Positions 10,660 through 22,409 of a stretch of DNA of 64,000 bases are shown piece after piece (the stretch's first letter is position 1; every line of letters begins with the position of its first letter). The translations under genes and the position numbers were made by a program. The notes beneath the pieces are model-generated. The model ran no database searches. It saw only the letters and a program-made list of their open reading frames with translations, and was not told the DNA's origin. This DNA is from Aralia elata (taxonomy: Eukaryota; Streptophyta; Magnoliopsida; Apiales; Araliaceae), in NCBI GenBank assembly GCA_034770075.1, contig CM068377.1, positions 57,158,275 to 57,222,274 of the forward strand. Reading direction: 5' to 3'.

Positions 10660-12473
10660 TGTTGTCCGATTTGTATATGAACAATTTACGCGCAAGTATA
10701 CGCGGTCAACAAGTAATAAAGAGTAAGTAGAGTTGTCGAACCCACAGGGAATTAACTCTAATGTATGCCCAATGACTAATTCAATATCGACTCGATCTAA
10801 ATCAAACTCTTGGATTTGAGAGATAAATAGAGGTTACAACTAAATTGCATGACATATAAATAAGATAAATAGATAGATAAAGGTCTAAGATTATAATTTT
10901 CCCCATTCAAGCATTTTGTCAAACACTTGGCGTGTAATGCTTTGTTCAAATATCTTAACTCCCCTTTTAGATCAATTAACCACATCGAATTGACATCCGA
11001 GAAATCACAATTACGTAAGAGCCTCTGTCGATGGTCAATTACGAATCTTCCTAATGCGGCATGTAGGTATATGTCTATCCTACACACTATCAAGAGACCA
11101 ATTTCAAGAATAACTAACAAGACACATGTCATTAAATCTCATCAACCACCCTTTCAATTACCAACTTTCACAAAGGAAGTCATTAAGATTAGATTCTCCA
11201 TTGGTTGCACACGGTATCTAGGTATAGGTCTATCCTAAATACTATCAAGTTACCTATTATTGAGGATAATCAACAAGATACACGTCACTAAATCTTTATT
11301 AATCACCCACAACAATCTTTAACTTTCGTATGATATCATAACTAGGTCTCAACACTATAATCCATTTGTCAAGTTCATATAGGTTCCCAAGGTAATTACT
11401 AGCCAATCAATTAATCCATAAGCATAGGTTATGATAACCAATTCATATGAGCAACAAAAATCAAAAGGAAGAGAAAATCAATTCAAATAAAGCAATGGGT
11501 TCAATTACAATCTTAGATTAAAAACTAGTTACATAGAGGAAAAAGAAAAAGAAAGATAAAGGATGGCTTCCCCATTGTTGTTGGATGAAACTCCATTGAA
11601 GCACCTCCATTGAAGCTCCTCCAAGCTTTAGAAGAACCATGGCCAATGGCCATGGCCTCCCTCTTTTTGCTCCAAGCTTCCTCTCTCTCTCTCTCTAAAT
11701 CTGATTTTGGAACTCTAGGATGCAAGTAGAAATGAAGAATGATGTGTTTTTGTTACCCCCTGGATGTTATAAGAGTTGGGTGTCTCAAACCCTAGCATTT
11801 CCCGTGTTTTGGACTAAAAAATTCTCAAAGTCAGAAGCGTTTCTCGCCCCGGCGACGATTTTGGCCTAAAATCCGTCGCCCCGGCGGCGCTCTGTACCGC
11901 GAGACAGTTTCGATGTCTGTTGGTAAAATGGTCATAACTTCTTTGTCCGAACTCGGATTAAGGCGTTTAAGGAGGCTATGGAAAGCTAAGAAGGAGCTCT
12001 ACAACTTCCATAACTGGAGCTCGACGAGATAATGGCCAGAGCAAGGTGCAAATTGGCCCCGAAGCAGCTGCTGTGTAAAATTCATGCAAAATCCGATGGT
12101 AAAAGGACCATAACTCTCTCATACGAACTTCAAATTGGATGATTCCGGACGTTCGGGAAAGCTAAGATCAAAATCTACAACTTTAGTACTTTGAGTTTTG
12201 AGAGATTCGGATTGCATCATGGGTCAAATTGAGAAACAAGCAGCGGAAATGCTAGATTCGAGCCAAAGACATAACGGTCCAAGGGGCCTTTATTTCAATA
12301 CCTACAAAACAACGTAAAAACACATAAAAGCACACAAATACATATAAAAGTACTACAAAAGTACATTACACAACAATAAGATAAAAACACATAAAACCAA
12401 ACGAAATAGCTAAAGACTTACAAATTATTAAGACTAAAAGTACCTAATTTGTGTATATAAAATACACTCATCA
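10660..12473 (-). mobile_element. N1 5' LTR (1814 bp)
   Basis: It is the partner of 6306-8137, differing by scattered substitutions and the missing segment near 11880. The very low divergence suggests a fairly recent insertion compared with G1 and C1, whose coding regions are decayed. Confidence 0.88.
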
Positions 12474-12517
12474 CGCAGCTGCGCCGTTGTCCAGTTCATT
12501 CTGGGCGCAGCTGCGCC
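12474..12517 (+). repeat. Paired GC palindromes in the C1 leader, second pair
   Basis: CGCAGCTGCG (12474-12483, overlapping the N1 target duplication) and GGCGCAGCTGCGCC (12504-12517) flank CCAG-TTCATT-CTGG. This repeats the arrangement at 6224-6271. N1 therefore landed at the edge of a palindrome. Confidence 0.85.
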
Positions 12518-13440
12518 GGCTAGCAGAATCCGAATTTTTTTTTTCCTTCAATTGAAATAAATGGTTTATTTAATTGATATAAGTTTAAAATAAAGATGTT
12601 TATTTTATCTGAAATAGGATTTCAGATTGCTAAAATTAAAGGAGTGTAATTTGGATTTGGTTTTTGATTAAAATAAAAGAGTTTATTTTGTTTCAAAAAC
12701 TAAATATTAGCAAAACTTTTGCCCATTAATTGATATCAATGCATATATGGAATGGAATTATTATTCATGAGATGAATGTTATTTATTGATACATATAGAG
12801 ATATGTATGATAATAAATAGGGATTGATTATGGACTATTGACCAATGTGTGATTGAATTTATTTTAGTGGATGCTTGAATGTATGGGTTTTTATAAATAG
12901 GGTCTGCGTACCTCGTCTTCTCTAATTTTTCTTAATGTAAATTCTATCTCCCTCCTATGTACTTCCCCTTGACTGCTGATCAAGGTTTCTATTTATAGTA
13001 AATAGTTTATGTAATAGGAATAGTTAAAATTAATTTTTTGAAGAATTGGAGACAAAGGAGCAAGGAGCGCTTGAAGACCTGTTTGTATTGGAGCCCGGGT
13101 TTAAATGTAATAGTTATATTTAAATTTTATTCTTGCACCCTAGGTTTGACCTTTTTGGTTCACTTGGTGGCTCTAGTGAACCAAACTAGAATAAAAGTCC
13201 ATAATCAATCCGGGTAGAATATAGTATTCTATATGTGCATGCTTACTATATATATATTATATATTATCAAACATGTTTCGCATGTAAAATAATATGACGC
13301 GTATTTTATATATATATGTGCATGCGCGCTAAACAAGATGAGACTAATAATAATAAACCCCTCAAAGTAATTATATTAAGTCCTAAGCGTTCAAAGATAT
13401 TTGAAATATCGAACGTCGCCTTCTAGCATGGTAAAGTAAT
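12518..13440 (+). other. C1 leader with simple hairpins
   Basis: This AT-rich leader has no credible coding sequence but many inverted repeats: AAATAAA-TGG-TTTATTT near 12556, AAAATAAA-GATG-TTTATTTT near 12588, CTGAAAT-AGG-ATTTCAG at 12609-12625, AAAATAAA-AGAG-TTTATTTT at about 12670-12689, an 11-bp perfect stem TTTGGTTCACT/AGTGAACCAAA at 13154-13185, and CGTTC-AAA-GATATT/AATATC-GAACG at 13388-13415. Confidence 0.7.
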
Positions 13441-13446
13441 AGAGTA

Positions 13447-13765
13447 TTAAATATTTAATATGAGTTTGTTGTGTCACCACAAGGCAAGTATTAAATATTT
13501 AAGATGTTGCTTTATCACATTTGATGCTTATAAATAGACTGAACGATACTGTTTTGTTGTGTCACCACAAGGACAGTGTTTTTCTTTCGAATATATGGAA
13601 GTGCTAGGTTGGACTTAACTTAGATAATTTTGATTCGGATGTGTCACCACTTGATCAAAATAATCTAAGAGGCAAAAGAAAAGGAGTTACATAGTGATGT
13701 AATTGACAATAGTTGTCTACCTATTTATTTATATATCGTTTGTTGTGTCAACACAAGGCTATATA
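13447..13765 (+). repeat. Four stem-loops with shared TTGTG-TCAC-CACAA tip
   Basis: Hairpin 1 (13447-13502), 2 (13548-13577), 3 (13619-13669) and 4 (13730-13765) each carry an inner hairpin TTGTG-TCAC-CACAA (GTG-TCAC-CAC in 3, loop TCAA in 4). Each sits on an outer stem of different sequence: TTAAATATTTAATA/TATTAAATATTTAA, ACTGT/ACAGT, a 17-base stem with one mismatch starting CTTAGAT, and TATATA/TATATA. Spacing is roughly 85-100 bp. The array ends about 190 bp before the gag start. The function is unknown; an RNA role such as packaging is inferred. Confidence 0.8.
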
Positions 13766-13956
13766 CATTTGAAATGGGGTCCTTAATCTCACTAGCAAAA
13801 CTTTAATTAGATTTGCCGAACTATATATATTGAGGGTAATATAGTTTGATGAAAATAGTGGGAGATACCAATTTAAATAAAGACCTAATTTATTTTGGTA
13901 ATTAATTAAATGAATGAATGCTAAAATGTTGTCTATTTCACATGCAGAATTTAAAA

Positions 13957-16900
13957 ATGTCAAACTCACTATCACTGCGTAGCATACTTGATGCTAACAA
14001 ATTGACCGGACCGAATTACACGGACTAGTTAAGGAATCTGAGAATTGTTCTCACTGCTGAAAAGATTTCTTATGTCCTAAATTCACCAGTCCCTGCAAGT
14101 GTTGCAGAAACAGCCTCTGAGGAAGAGATTGCTACTTTTAGAAAGTGGCAAGATGATGCAATCTTGGCTCAATGCATCATGCTTGCATCCATGAGTAACG
14201 AGCTTCAGCGTCAGCATGAAACTATGGATGCTCCTACTATATTGTTGCACCTCAAAGAGTTGTATGGTGAGCAAAGTAGGACTGCTAGATATCAGATATC
14301 TAAGGAGCTCTTCCGATCTCGTATGACCGAGGGCACTGCTGTTGAGACTCATGTCCTTAAGATGATCAATCTGATTGAACAACTTGGACAGCTTGGGTTC
14401 GTGATGGATGGGGAGTTAAGCCAAGATTTGATCTTGCAGTCACTCCCGGATACCTTCTCACAATTTGTTGTGAATTTTCACATGAATAAGTTGGACGTCA
14501 GCTTGCCTGAGTTACTTAACATGTTGAAAACTGCTGAAGGTCACTTCTCATCCAACAAGAACCAAGTCTTACTAGTGGATGATTCTTCCAAGAAAAGGAA
14601 GAGGCCGAAGGTATCTTCTGAAAAGAAGAAAAACAAGAAGGCTAAGGGCAAGGCGAAGAGGAAGGATAAAAAGAAACCTGATCCAGATAGCAAGGGAATT
14701 TGCTACCATTGCAATAAGCCGGGACATTGGAAGAGGAACTGCAAGGAGTATCTTGCGGACCAAAAGAAGCTTGGAGAAGCTTCGACTTCCGATCTAGGTT
14801 TGTTCATGATTGAAATTAATTTTTCTGAAAGTTAAAATTCTACTTGGGTATTGGATACCGGCTATAGTTCTCACATATGTAATAATATGCAGGGACTAAG
14901 CAGAAGTAGAAAGCTGAACAAGGATGAAGTCGTCCTACGAGTGGGAAATGGAGCAAAGGTTGCTGCATTGGCTGTAGGGACTTATTATTTAGCACTGCCT
15001 TCGGGCAAGTTCATTAGTTTAAATAACTGTTATTATGTTCCAACACTCATTAGAAACATTATTTCAATTTCTGTATTGGATATGGATTGTTTTAATATTA
15101 TAATAAAGAACAACAGTTGTTCTATTTATAATAAAAATGTTTTATATGGTGTTAGCAATTTACTGAATGGACTTTACATACTTGACTTGCAGGAAAATAT
15201 ACTTCAAATTGAACAAACTAAGAAAAGAAAAAGAGATGATGTTAATTATACCTTTATGTGGCACTATAGACTCGGTCATATCAATGAAACAAGATTATCC
15301 AAGTTGCATAAAGATGGGCTTTTAGAGCTATCTGATTACGAATCATATCCAACTTGTGAATCTTGTCTCATGGGTAAGATGACTAAATCTCCTTTTAGTA
15401 GAAAAGGAGAAAGAGTTACTGAGTTGTTAGCGTTGATACACACAGACGTTTGTGGACCTATGACAACGAATGCACGAGGAGGGTATTCTTATTTTATTAC
15501 TTTCACTGACGATCATTCTAGATTTGGATATGTGTATTTAATGAAATACAAATCTGAATCGTTTGAAAAGTTCAAAGAATTCAGAAGTGAAGTAGAGAAG
15601 CAAACTGGTAAGAGTATTAAGATTCTTCGATCGGATCGAGGAGGGGAATACTTAACCAATGAGTTTCTCAATTGTCTCAAAGAAAATGGTATAATCTCAC
15701 AATGGACTCCACCAGGGACGCCACAGTTGAATGGGGTATCTGAAAGGAGAAATCGAACATTGTTGGACATGGTTCGTTCCATGATGAGTTTTACCGACCT
15801 TCCAGTATCCTTCTGGGGTTATGCCCTAGAATCGGCTGCATACCTACTTAACAAGGTACCTACCAAATCCGTCCCAAAGACCCCATATGAGATATGGACA
15901 GAGAGGAAACCAAATCTTAAGCATGTTAAGACTTGGGGTTGTCCAGCTTATGTCAAAAGGTTTGAGCAAGATAAGTTGAAGACTAGATCCGACAAATGTA
16001 GATTCGTGGGATACCCTAAAGAAACATCAGGGTATTATTTCTATCATCCTACTGATCAAAAGGTGTTTGTTGCGAAACACGCTGCCTTCTTGGAAAAAGA
16101 GTTTATCCTCGAAGGGGTCAGTGGGAGTAAGATATATCTTGAAGAAGTTCAAGAACTACAAAATACTACGGATCAAAGTCAGGTACCTGACCAAGTAGAA
16201 GAACCTACTGTACCATAACCTATTCGTAAATCTGGAAGAGTACCGAAGATACCTGATAGGTATGGATTCATCATAGAGGATGATGATGAGGTACGCATCA
16301 TAGATGATGATGATCCATTGACTTACGAAGAGGCTATGAGTAGTGAAGACTCAGAGAAATAGCTAGAAGCCATGAAATCCGAGATGGACTCCATGTATGA
16401 AAACCAAGTATGGACTTTGGTTTCACCACCTGAGGGCATTAAGCCTATTGGGTGTAAATGGGTCTTTAAGAGAAAGACTGGAGCGGATGGCAAGGTAGAG
16501 ACCTATAAGGCCCGACTGGTTGCAAAAGGTTTCAAACAAAGACAAGGAGTTGACTACGATGAAACCTTCTCACCAGTAGCTATGCTCAAGTCCATTCGGA
16601 TTTTGCTTGCAATTGCAGCTTATTATGACTACGAGATCTGGCAAATGGACGTGAAAACGACCTTCCTCAATGGAGAGCTTGAGGAGAATGTATATATGAT
16701 ACAACCAGAGGGTTTTGTTTCAACGGTTGGAACAAACCAAGTCGATAAGCTACAACGATCCATTTATGGATTGAAGCAAGCTTCTCGAAGATGGAACATC
16801 CGTTTTGATGAGATAATCAAAAGGTTTGATTTTATCAAAAATGAGGATGAACCATGTGTGTACAAGAAGGTTAGTGGGAGCGCTGTTTCATTCCTTGTAT

Positions 16901-17889
16901 TATATGTTGATGACATATTACTGATAGGGAATGATGTTCCTATGCTACAGTCGATCAAAATTTGGTTATCTAAACACTTCTCCATGAAGGACTTGGGTGA
17001 GGCATCCTATATTTTGGGGTTAAAGATCTATAGAGATAGATCTAAAAGGATGTTGGGCTTAACCCAAGGAAAGTACATTGACTCGATGCTAAAAAAGTTT
17101 AGCATGGAAGATTCCAAGAGAGGTCTCATGCCGATGAGCCATGGAATACATCTCTCCAAGAAACAGGCCCCAAAGACACCTGAGGAGAGAAACCAGATGA
17201 GTAAGATTCCTTATGCTTCCGCAATAGGATCTATCATGTACGGTATGATATGTACTAGACCAGATGTCGCTCATGCACTTAGTGTAACGAGCAGATATCA
17301 GTCGAATCCAGGAGAAGAGCACTGAAAGGCAGTGAAAAACATCCTAAAGTACTTGAGAAGAACTAAGGATGTATTTCTTGTCTACGGTGGGTCTGAATTG
17401 AAATAAGAGGGCTATACAGACTCAAGTTTTCAAACGGACCAAGATGACAGTAAATCCGTTTCAGGGTACGTGTTTACCTTAAACGGTGGCGCAGTGAGTT
17501 GGAAAAGTTTCAAGCAGCAAACAATTGCTGATTCAGTGACAGAGGCAGAGTACATAGCTGCAAGTGAAGTTGCAAAGTAAGCTGTTTGGATGAAGAAGTT
17601 CATAACTGAACTTGGAGTGGTTCCTAGCATTAGAGGAGCAGTACCTTTATTCTGTGACAACAATGGAGCTGTTGCGCAGGCTAAGGAACCCAGGTCTCAT
17701 CAGAAATCCAAACACGTGTTGTGGCGGTTTCATTTAATTAGAGAGATCATTGAAAGAGGAGATGTCACCCTGGAGCGTGTGGACTCTCAAGACAACATTG
17801 CAGATCCATTTACTAAAGCTTTAACTCAACAGCAGTTTGATCGTCACTTAGAGAAGATGGGTATTAGATACCATGGCGATTGGCTTTAG
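13957..17889 (+). pseudogene. C1 gag-pol polyprotein (Ty1/copia), broken by seven stops
   Basis: One frame of 1311 codons runs from the ATG at 13957 to TAG at 17887. Gag contains a CCHC zinc knuckle (CYHCNKPGHWKRNC, from about 14701). The protease active site reads DTGYSSHIC (about 14853; family usually DTG-C/A-S/G). The integrase has an HH-CC finger (HYRLGHIN...CESCLMGK) and DDE residues within FTDDHSRF, DRGGEY and NGVSERRN contexts. RT has the YVDDILL catalytic box near 16899. RNase H follows. The order PR-IN-RT-RH is diagnostic of copia. In-frame stops: TAG 14026, TAA 14833, TAA 16216, TAG 16360, TGA 17323, TAA 17404, TAA 17578. No frameshift is needed anywhere. At least three stops sit where the family has Trp. 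The proteins would have driven reverse transcription and integration; this copy cannot. Confidence 0.93.
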
Positions 17890-17903
17890 TGCAAGTGGGA
17901 GAT
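17889..17903 (+). other. C1 polypurine tract
   Basis: AGTGCAAGTGGGAGA directly precedes the 3' LTR start TGAAAG. Purine-rich text here is the expected primer for plus-strand DNA synthesis. Confidence 0.7.
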
Positions 17904-18521
17904 TGAAAGTAGTATGCACACAAGCCAATCATATTTGATATGATGTAACATATACTTTGTACTTAGTGAATCCGGATAGATTAGTACATACGTTGTTTGC
18001 TCTTAGGAAGAGGATGATTGATCTCATAATCATTTGTGTGGAGACATTAAAGCAAGTATGTAGGTGCTTATTAGAGAATAAGTTCACTGAACGTGACTCG
18101 CTAAGGAATACCTAATGGAGTTTTACTCGCCTGTCAATAGGAATTCCTCTACTGATAGTAGTACAAGTGATCCTTGGACTTGAGATCATCATAGTATCTT
18201 GTGTATGATGAGTTATACTTTGACATGTCCCTTAAGACCTTTGGGGTATATCAAAGGGTATGATTGGGTATAATTAGTTGTACATGGAGATAGGTGAATG
18301 ATCAATAAAGAATCTACCACGTCTAGTAAAAGATGTGAATGTCCTATGTGATTCGATAAATGACAACTCAGTAGTCCTTGGCCAAGGCAAAATGAAATTA
18401 GAAAGGAGTTTCTAATTTGCATTATTTAGAGTTGTGCATTTGGGAATCGAAATGCATATAATTAAATAAAATAAGACTTGACAGTAAATCCATGTCTTAT
18501 ATTTAATTGGGACATTGTATG

Positions 18522-20601
18522 TATAGACACCTAAATTTTGCACTTCGTATACTAACCCTGACAGGAGGACAAATTCGTCCATTGAGCCGACCTACGAGAG
18601 CGAAGGATGGACGCAAGTACGAACACTCGACGCCACCTCGACGATTTACAACCGAAACCGACGTGACAACAAGGCTGTCCGAATTGAGCATTCCCGGAGG
18701 ATGTGGCACGCCTCCCAGTAATTCCCGGACTGCAAAATACGAGCCTGTCGGCGAAAACCGATGTCACGACACGAGAATCGAGGCGTAGCACGAAAATTGA
18801 GAAAGTCCAGCCAGCCAGCCGCGGATTGATCTGCGGCCAATGAGTGCGCCTTTTGAAAACACGGAACTCGAAACACGGAAACCCGAAATTCAGCTGAGTG
18901 GAGGGGTGGCGGCCAGCCAGCCGCAGATCAATCTGTGGCCAGCCGCAGATCCATCTGCGGCTGGCTCTGGCCAGCCTATTTCAGTTCATTCCTTTATTCA
19001 GCATCCAGGAAGTGAGCAGGCGGAGAGAGAGGAAGAAAACAGCAGCAGTAGCTCGGGAAGAGAGGAAGAAATAGGAAGAAATTGCAAGAAAATAGAGAGA
19101 AAAGAGAGAAAAAAAGTGAGAAATTATATATTTTGTGTAAGATTATATATCCTATACCTTCTACTCTATTCAATATACAAATTCATACACATTGTGAGGA
19201 TTATTTGCAAGGTGAAAATACCATTTCTATAGCAATTTTGATATATCATTTTGTTAATCTTTTTGTCAATTGGGTTATGTGAAATGTAATTTTTCTTGTA
19301 TATTATTGTGGATACATGGATTAGGGACCATTAGTGAAGGTTTCCACGGAAACAAATGCTTCCTAATGACCCGAGGATGTCCATTTAGTGAATTAATTTA
19401 GCTTGTTATGATGATGTATTGTGCTTAGTTTGTTTAGATTATCATTTTGGGATATTGTGGTTGTTTGGCCATCTTGGATGTGAGCCTAGGAACGCGACCT
19501 CGTGGTCCAAATCCGATGATGTACATCTTTTGATATAAGTAGTAGGAACGATGTAATCTTCATTGTGAATATGTAATCGTCGGGCCTTAAAACGACGCCA
19601 AGGCGAGAATCGTGTTTAAGGCCCCGTCATAGTGAAAATACGTGATTTTGGGCGTTTGGGGTTATTTTGATGGCTCACATGCCCATGAATAGCCCCAAGG
19701 CATTTTAATGCTTGATTTGATTCATGACACACAAAATTGATTTCAAAGCTAAACGATGAAGATTTTCATAAAATCAATCAAATTAGGTTATTAGCATCAC
19801 GAGGATAAGAAATTGGAAGTGCTAATGAATGTTGATTCATCTTTAAATGAGAAGATTAAAGAATATCATTTTCAAACATCACAAGAAATGGTTTTGTGAA
19901 ATAAATGACGTTTTGTTAAACCAATGTGCATAGGGTTAAAGAGATCCTAGAAATTGCCCGTCATTCTGTGAAAGCAACGTATAGGTCTCGATTCCTATTT
20001 TGACGAAGGTTTAAAAAACTCTTGTTTTGCCAAAATGACACCTAATGAAAACCTTGCAGTTTTGATAATTAAAATCAAACCTTTCTAATAAAGAATAAAG
20101 CTTTCTCGTATAAATCGAAGGACATTCTAAAGCATTCTCAAAGCACAACTTTCCATAAAAAACCCAAATGATTCTTTCATACAAACTCACCACAATATTC
20201 ACATACACACACACGCACGCATAAACATTTTAAGAATTAAAAGGATAGGAAAAGCGTCAAGATTGCGGTAACCGTGTTTCACGGAAGTCGGGGGGTGCCT
20301 AACACCTTCCCCTCGCTTAAGCAAGCCCCCGAACTCTATGAATCTCGGTTCGCAGACCAATTAATTCGGAGTCACATATGAGCCAGCGATTTACAAAAAA
20401 CGAAATTCAGATGAGTTGGTACATCCCTTTCAAATATACCAACTGGCGACTCTGGTCAATTGGCTCATCATAAAAAAACGATCTTTCAAAACCCCGTCGA
20501 CATTAATGCCGACCTTTTCTAAAAGAATCATCTAAACCAAAAGGCTAAAATTGGAAAGGGGTAACAATCACCAATAGGAGCGACAACTCCCGGCGTCGAC
20601 A
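18522..20601 (+). mobile_element. S1: solo LTR of the O1 (Tat/Ogre-like) family
   Basis: The 2080-bp segment starts TATAGACACC (ancestral TG changed to TA at the terminus) and ends GGCGTCGACA, flanked by GTATG at 18517-18521 and 20602-20606. It is the reverse-complement equivalent of the O1 LTRs at 22410-24513 and 32195-34297, so it lies in the opposite orientation. No internal region remains, as expected after LTR-LTR recombination. Short frames inside (such as near 18507-19232) have no homologues I recognise. Confidence 0.9.
18818..18961 (+). repeat. GCCGCAGAT palindromes in S1
   Basis: Three near-perfect palindromes of the form GCCGCAGAT-NN-ATCTGCGGC occur at 18818-18837 (one mismatch), 18920-18939 (one mismatch) and 18942-18961 (perfect arms). 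The same motif occurs twice in each O1 LTR, at 24121-24140 and 24213-24232, and around 33905 and 34004. Confidence 0.85.
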
Positions 20602-21655
20602 GTATGGTAGAAGGATTGAATTGTACGGTAACTATTTACTCAAAGGTTCTTTTGTGATTGATGTTGAAATCTATATTATCTGGAAAGTCGTTGATCGCTA
20701 AGGGGGCTTACCCTTATTGTAGAATAAATATTATTTATTTAAATGAATTAAATAGTTTAATTTATTTATTTAAATAAGATTAGAATTGTTCTAATTGATT
20801 TATTCACAACCGGTTTAATATGGAGAACCTAAAGGGTCACACCGCAAAAAGAAAATATTTATTTAAGAAGTAAATGGCATAATTGTAATAATAAGTTAAG
20901 TGTATTTAATTTAATCTATGGAGATAGAATAAATTAAATAGCTTAATATTTATTATTTAATATTTTGGAAATATTAAATATAAATTAATAAGAGGAGTCT
21001 TATTATTATTATTACTATTACTATTATTTAATTCCTAATAGGGATTGGGAATTAATTAATAGGACTATTATTTATTTCCTAATAGGGATTGGGAATTAAT
21101 TAATAGAAGTACTCTCTCACAAATTCCTAATTGGATTAGGAGCATAATTAATTAAAGGAGTTTAATTATAATTGAAACCCTAATCCTAAATAGTTTAGGG
21201 AAGGGTTATTCCTACATCTATAAATAAGAGGAGTCTTATCATAGATTGGGGTTACACACTCTTGGATTAGATTGTGGAGAGTACTTACAATTTCTATAGA
21301 GATAGAAACTAGGGTTTTTGCCAAATACCCAACTTCTTGAATACTTGTTCTTCCTTGGTGGATCACCTCTAGAGGCCAAACACTTGGGTGGCTAACGTTG
21401 ATCAAAGGAAAGAATCACACTGTAGCATTCGAGGAGAACACGAAGGACTAGGAGTTGAACTTGTACCCGAGGAAGCTTTGTTCTACGAGGGTATAATTCT
21501 CATTCTCTTTCTCTTTTGTTTATATCGTTAATTGAGCACAAGGATTGATCTTGGTGATGGTTTGTATAAAATTTTAAAATCCGATTTTATCGCGCTTCCG
21601 CACTATTTATGTAATTTGATTGCATGTTCGCGCTATATACAAACCTAACAATCTA

Positions 21656-22409
21656 TGTTTTCAAATTGAGATAATTTATATTTAATGTGTATATATGTAT
21701 GCATTAGCAAAATTTTATTTGGAAGGGAGGGTATTGATGTTATTTTATACTCATAAGGATTTTATGATATTATAACATATGGATTTTAATTATTAAATAA
21801 TATTTAGAGTGTTCTACATATTGGAAGTGATTTCATTAAAAGTTAATTACATTGACGTGTTAGTTCCATGTATTATGGTTATAATAGATAAATTAAATTT
21901 TGTAAATATGTATGACTTGTAGTAGCGGTTCTTGTTCTACACTAATATGTTAATGAGATTTAATTTGGACAAGTATTATTGTTCCACAATAAGTGATCAC
22001 ATGAACATTGTATAGTAATAAAGTTTCATTTTATTTTATTATATCAGACGACGAGAATATAAAGGGTTATATTTGGAACATAAAATTTTGGAGTATTAAT
22101 AATTGATTTAAGGCGATAATTAAAGGCACCTTGAATGAATTACGAATTATATTGGAATTATTAGTTTGGATTATATTTAATTCGAGGCGGATATGTTTAG
22201 GTGGTGAATAACATTTCGTATTTGATATCGTTGACATTTGAGGGTAAGATTTTGTGGAGTGTGCCATAAGTGGTTTTGTGTATCAGATACGGATTCCGTA
22301 TTCCTTCAGCGATATTCTTGTGAAAGTTAGTTAATTCGTTTTGTTCCTCATTTCGAATTTCGTTATTATTTCATATAATTGTTTCTTGTGAAATTCATAT
22401 GATAGTTAC
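21656..22409 (+). mobile_element. G1 5' LTR, piece 2
   Basis: It aligns with about 44937-45652 of the intact 3' LTR. It holds a short segment near 21948 (TTAATGAGATTTAATTTGG onward) that is absent from the 3' LTR. It ends at GTTAC (22405-22409), the duplicated target of O1. Confidence 0.9.

Larger units (their letters stand above)
6306..12473 (-). mobile_element. N1: non-autonomous LTR element in the C1 leader
   Basis: Two near-identical direct LTRs (6306-8137 and 10660-12473) flank a 2.5 kb internal region without gag or pol. Target copies are CGTAG (6301-6305) and CGCAG (12474-12478), which differ by one base. The primer site lies beside the right-hand LTR on the minus strand, so the element reads leftward. 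Length and lack of coding match a LARD-like or shortened Athila-type element. It must have been mobilised by proteins from elsewhere. Confidence 0.88.
4242..21650 (+). mobile_element. C1: Ty1/copia retrotransposon inserted in G1 5' LTR
   Basis: Boundaries are LTR termini TGAAAGTAG...CCTAACA flanked by ATCTA on both sides (4237-4241 and 21651-21655). In the intact G1 LTR near 44930 the two flanks are contiguous, with a single ATCTA. Layout: 5' LTR, Met-tRNA primer site, long structured leader (itself carrying N1), one gag-pol frame, purine-rich tract, 3' LTR (itself carrying solo LTR S1). Without the inner insertions it is about 9.15 kb. Confidence 0.92.
17904..21650 (+). mobile_element. C1 3' LTR, split by solo LTR S1
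   Basis: The two parts are 17904-18521 and 20607-21650. They match the 5' LTR, with an internal deletion of about 200 bp near 17961 relative to 4300-4505. The join TTGTATGGTAGAAGG of the 5' LTR (near 5055) is interrupted here by S1, with GTATG duplicated. Confidence 0.9.

Noticed and set aside
6443..12000. Paired open frames of 66, 103 and 111 codons near 6443-7371 and 10797-11725
   Set aside because: They are the same frames in both LTRs of N1, overlap on opposite strands and show no family motif.
18507..19282. Overlapping frames on both strands in S1
   Set aside because: They lie in an LTR and are not preserved in the O1 LTRs beyond sequence similarity; no homologue is recognised.
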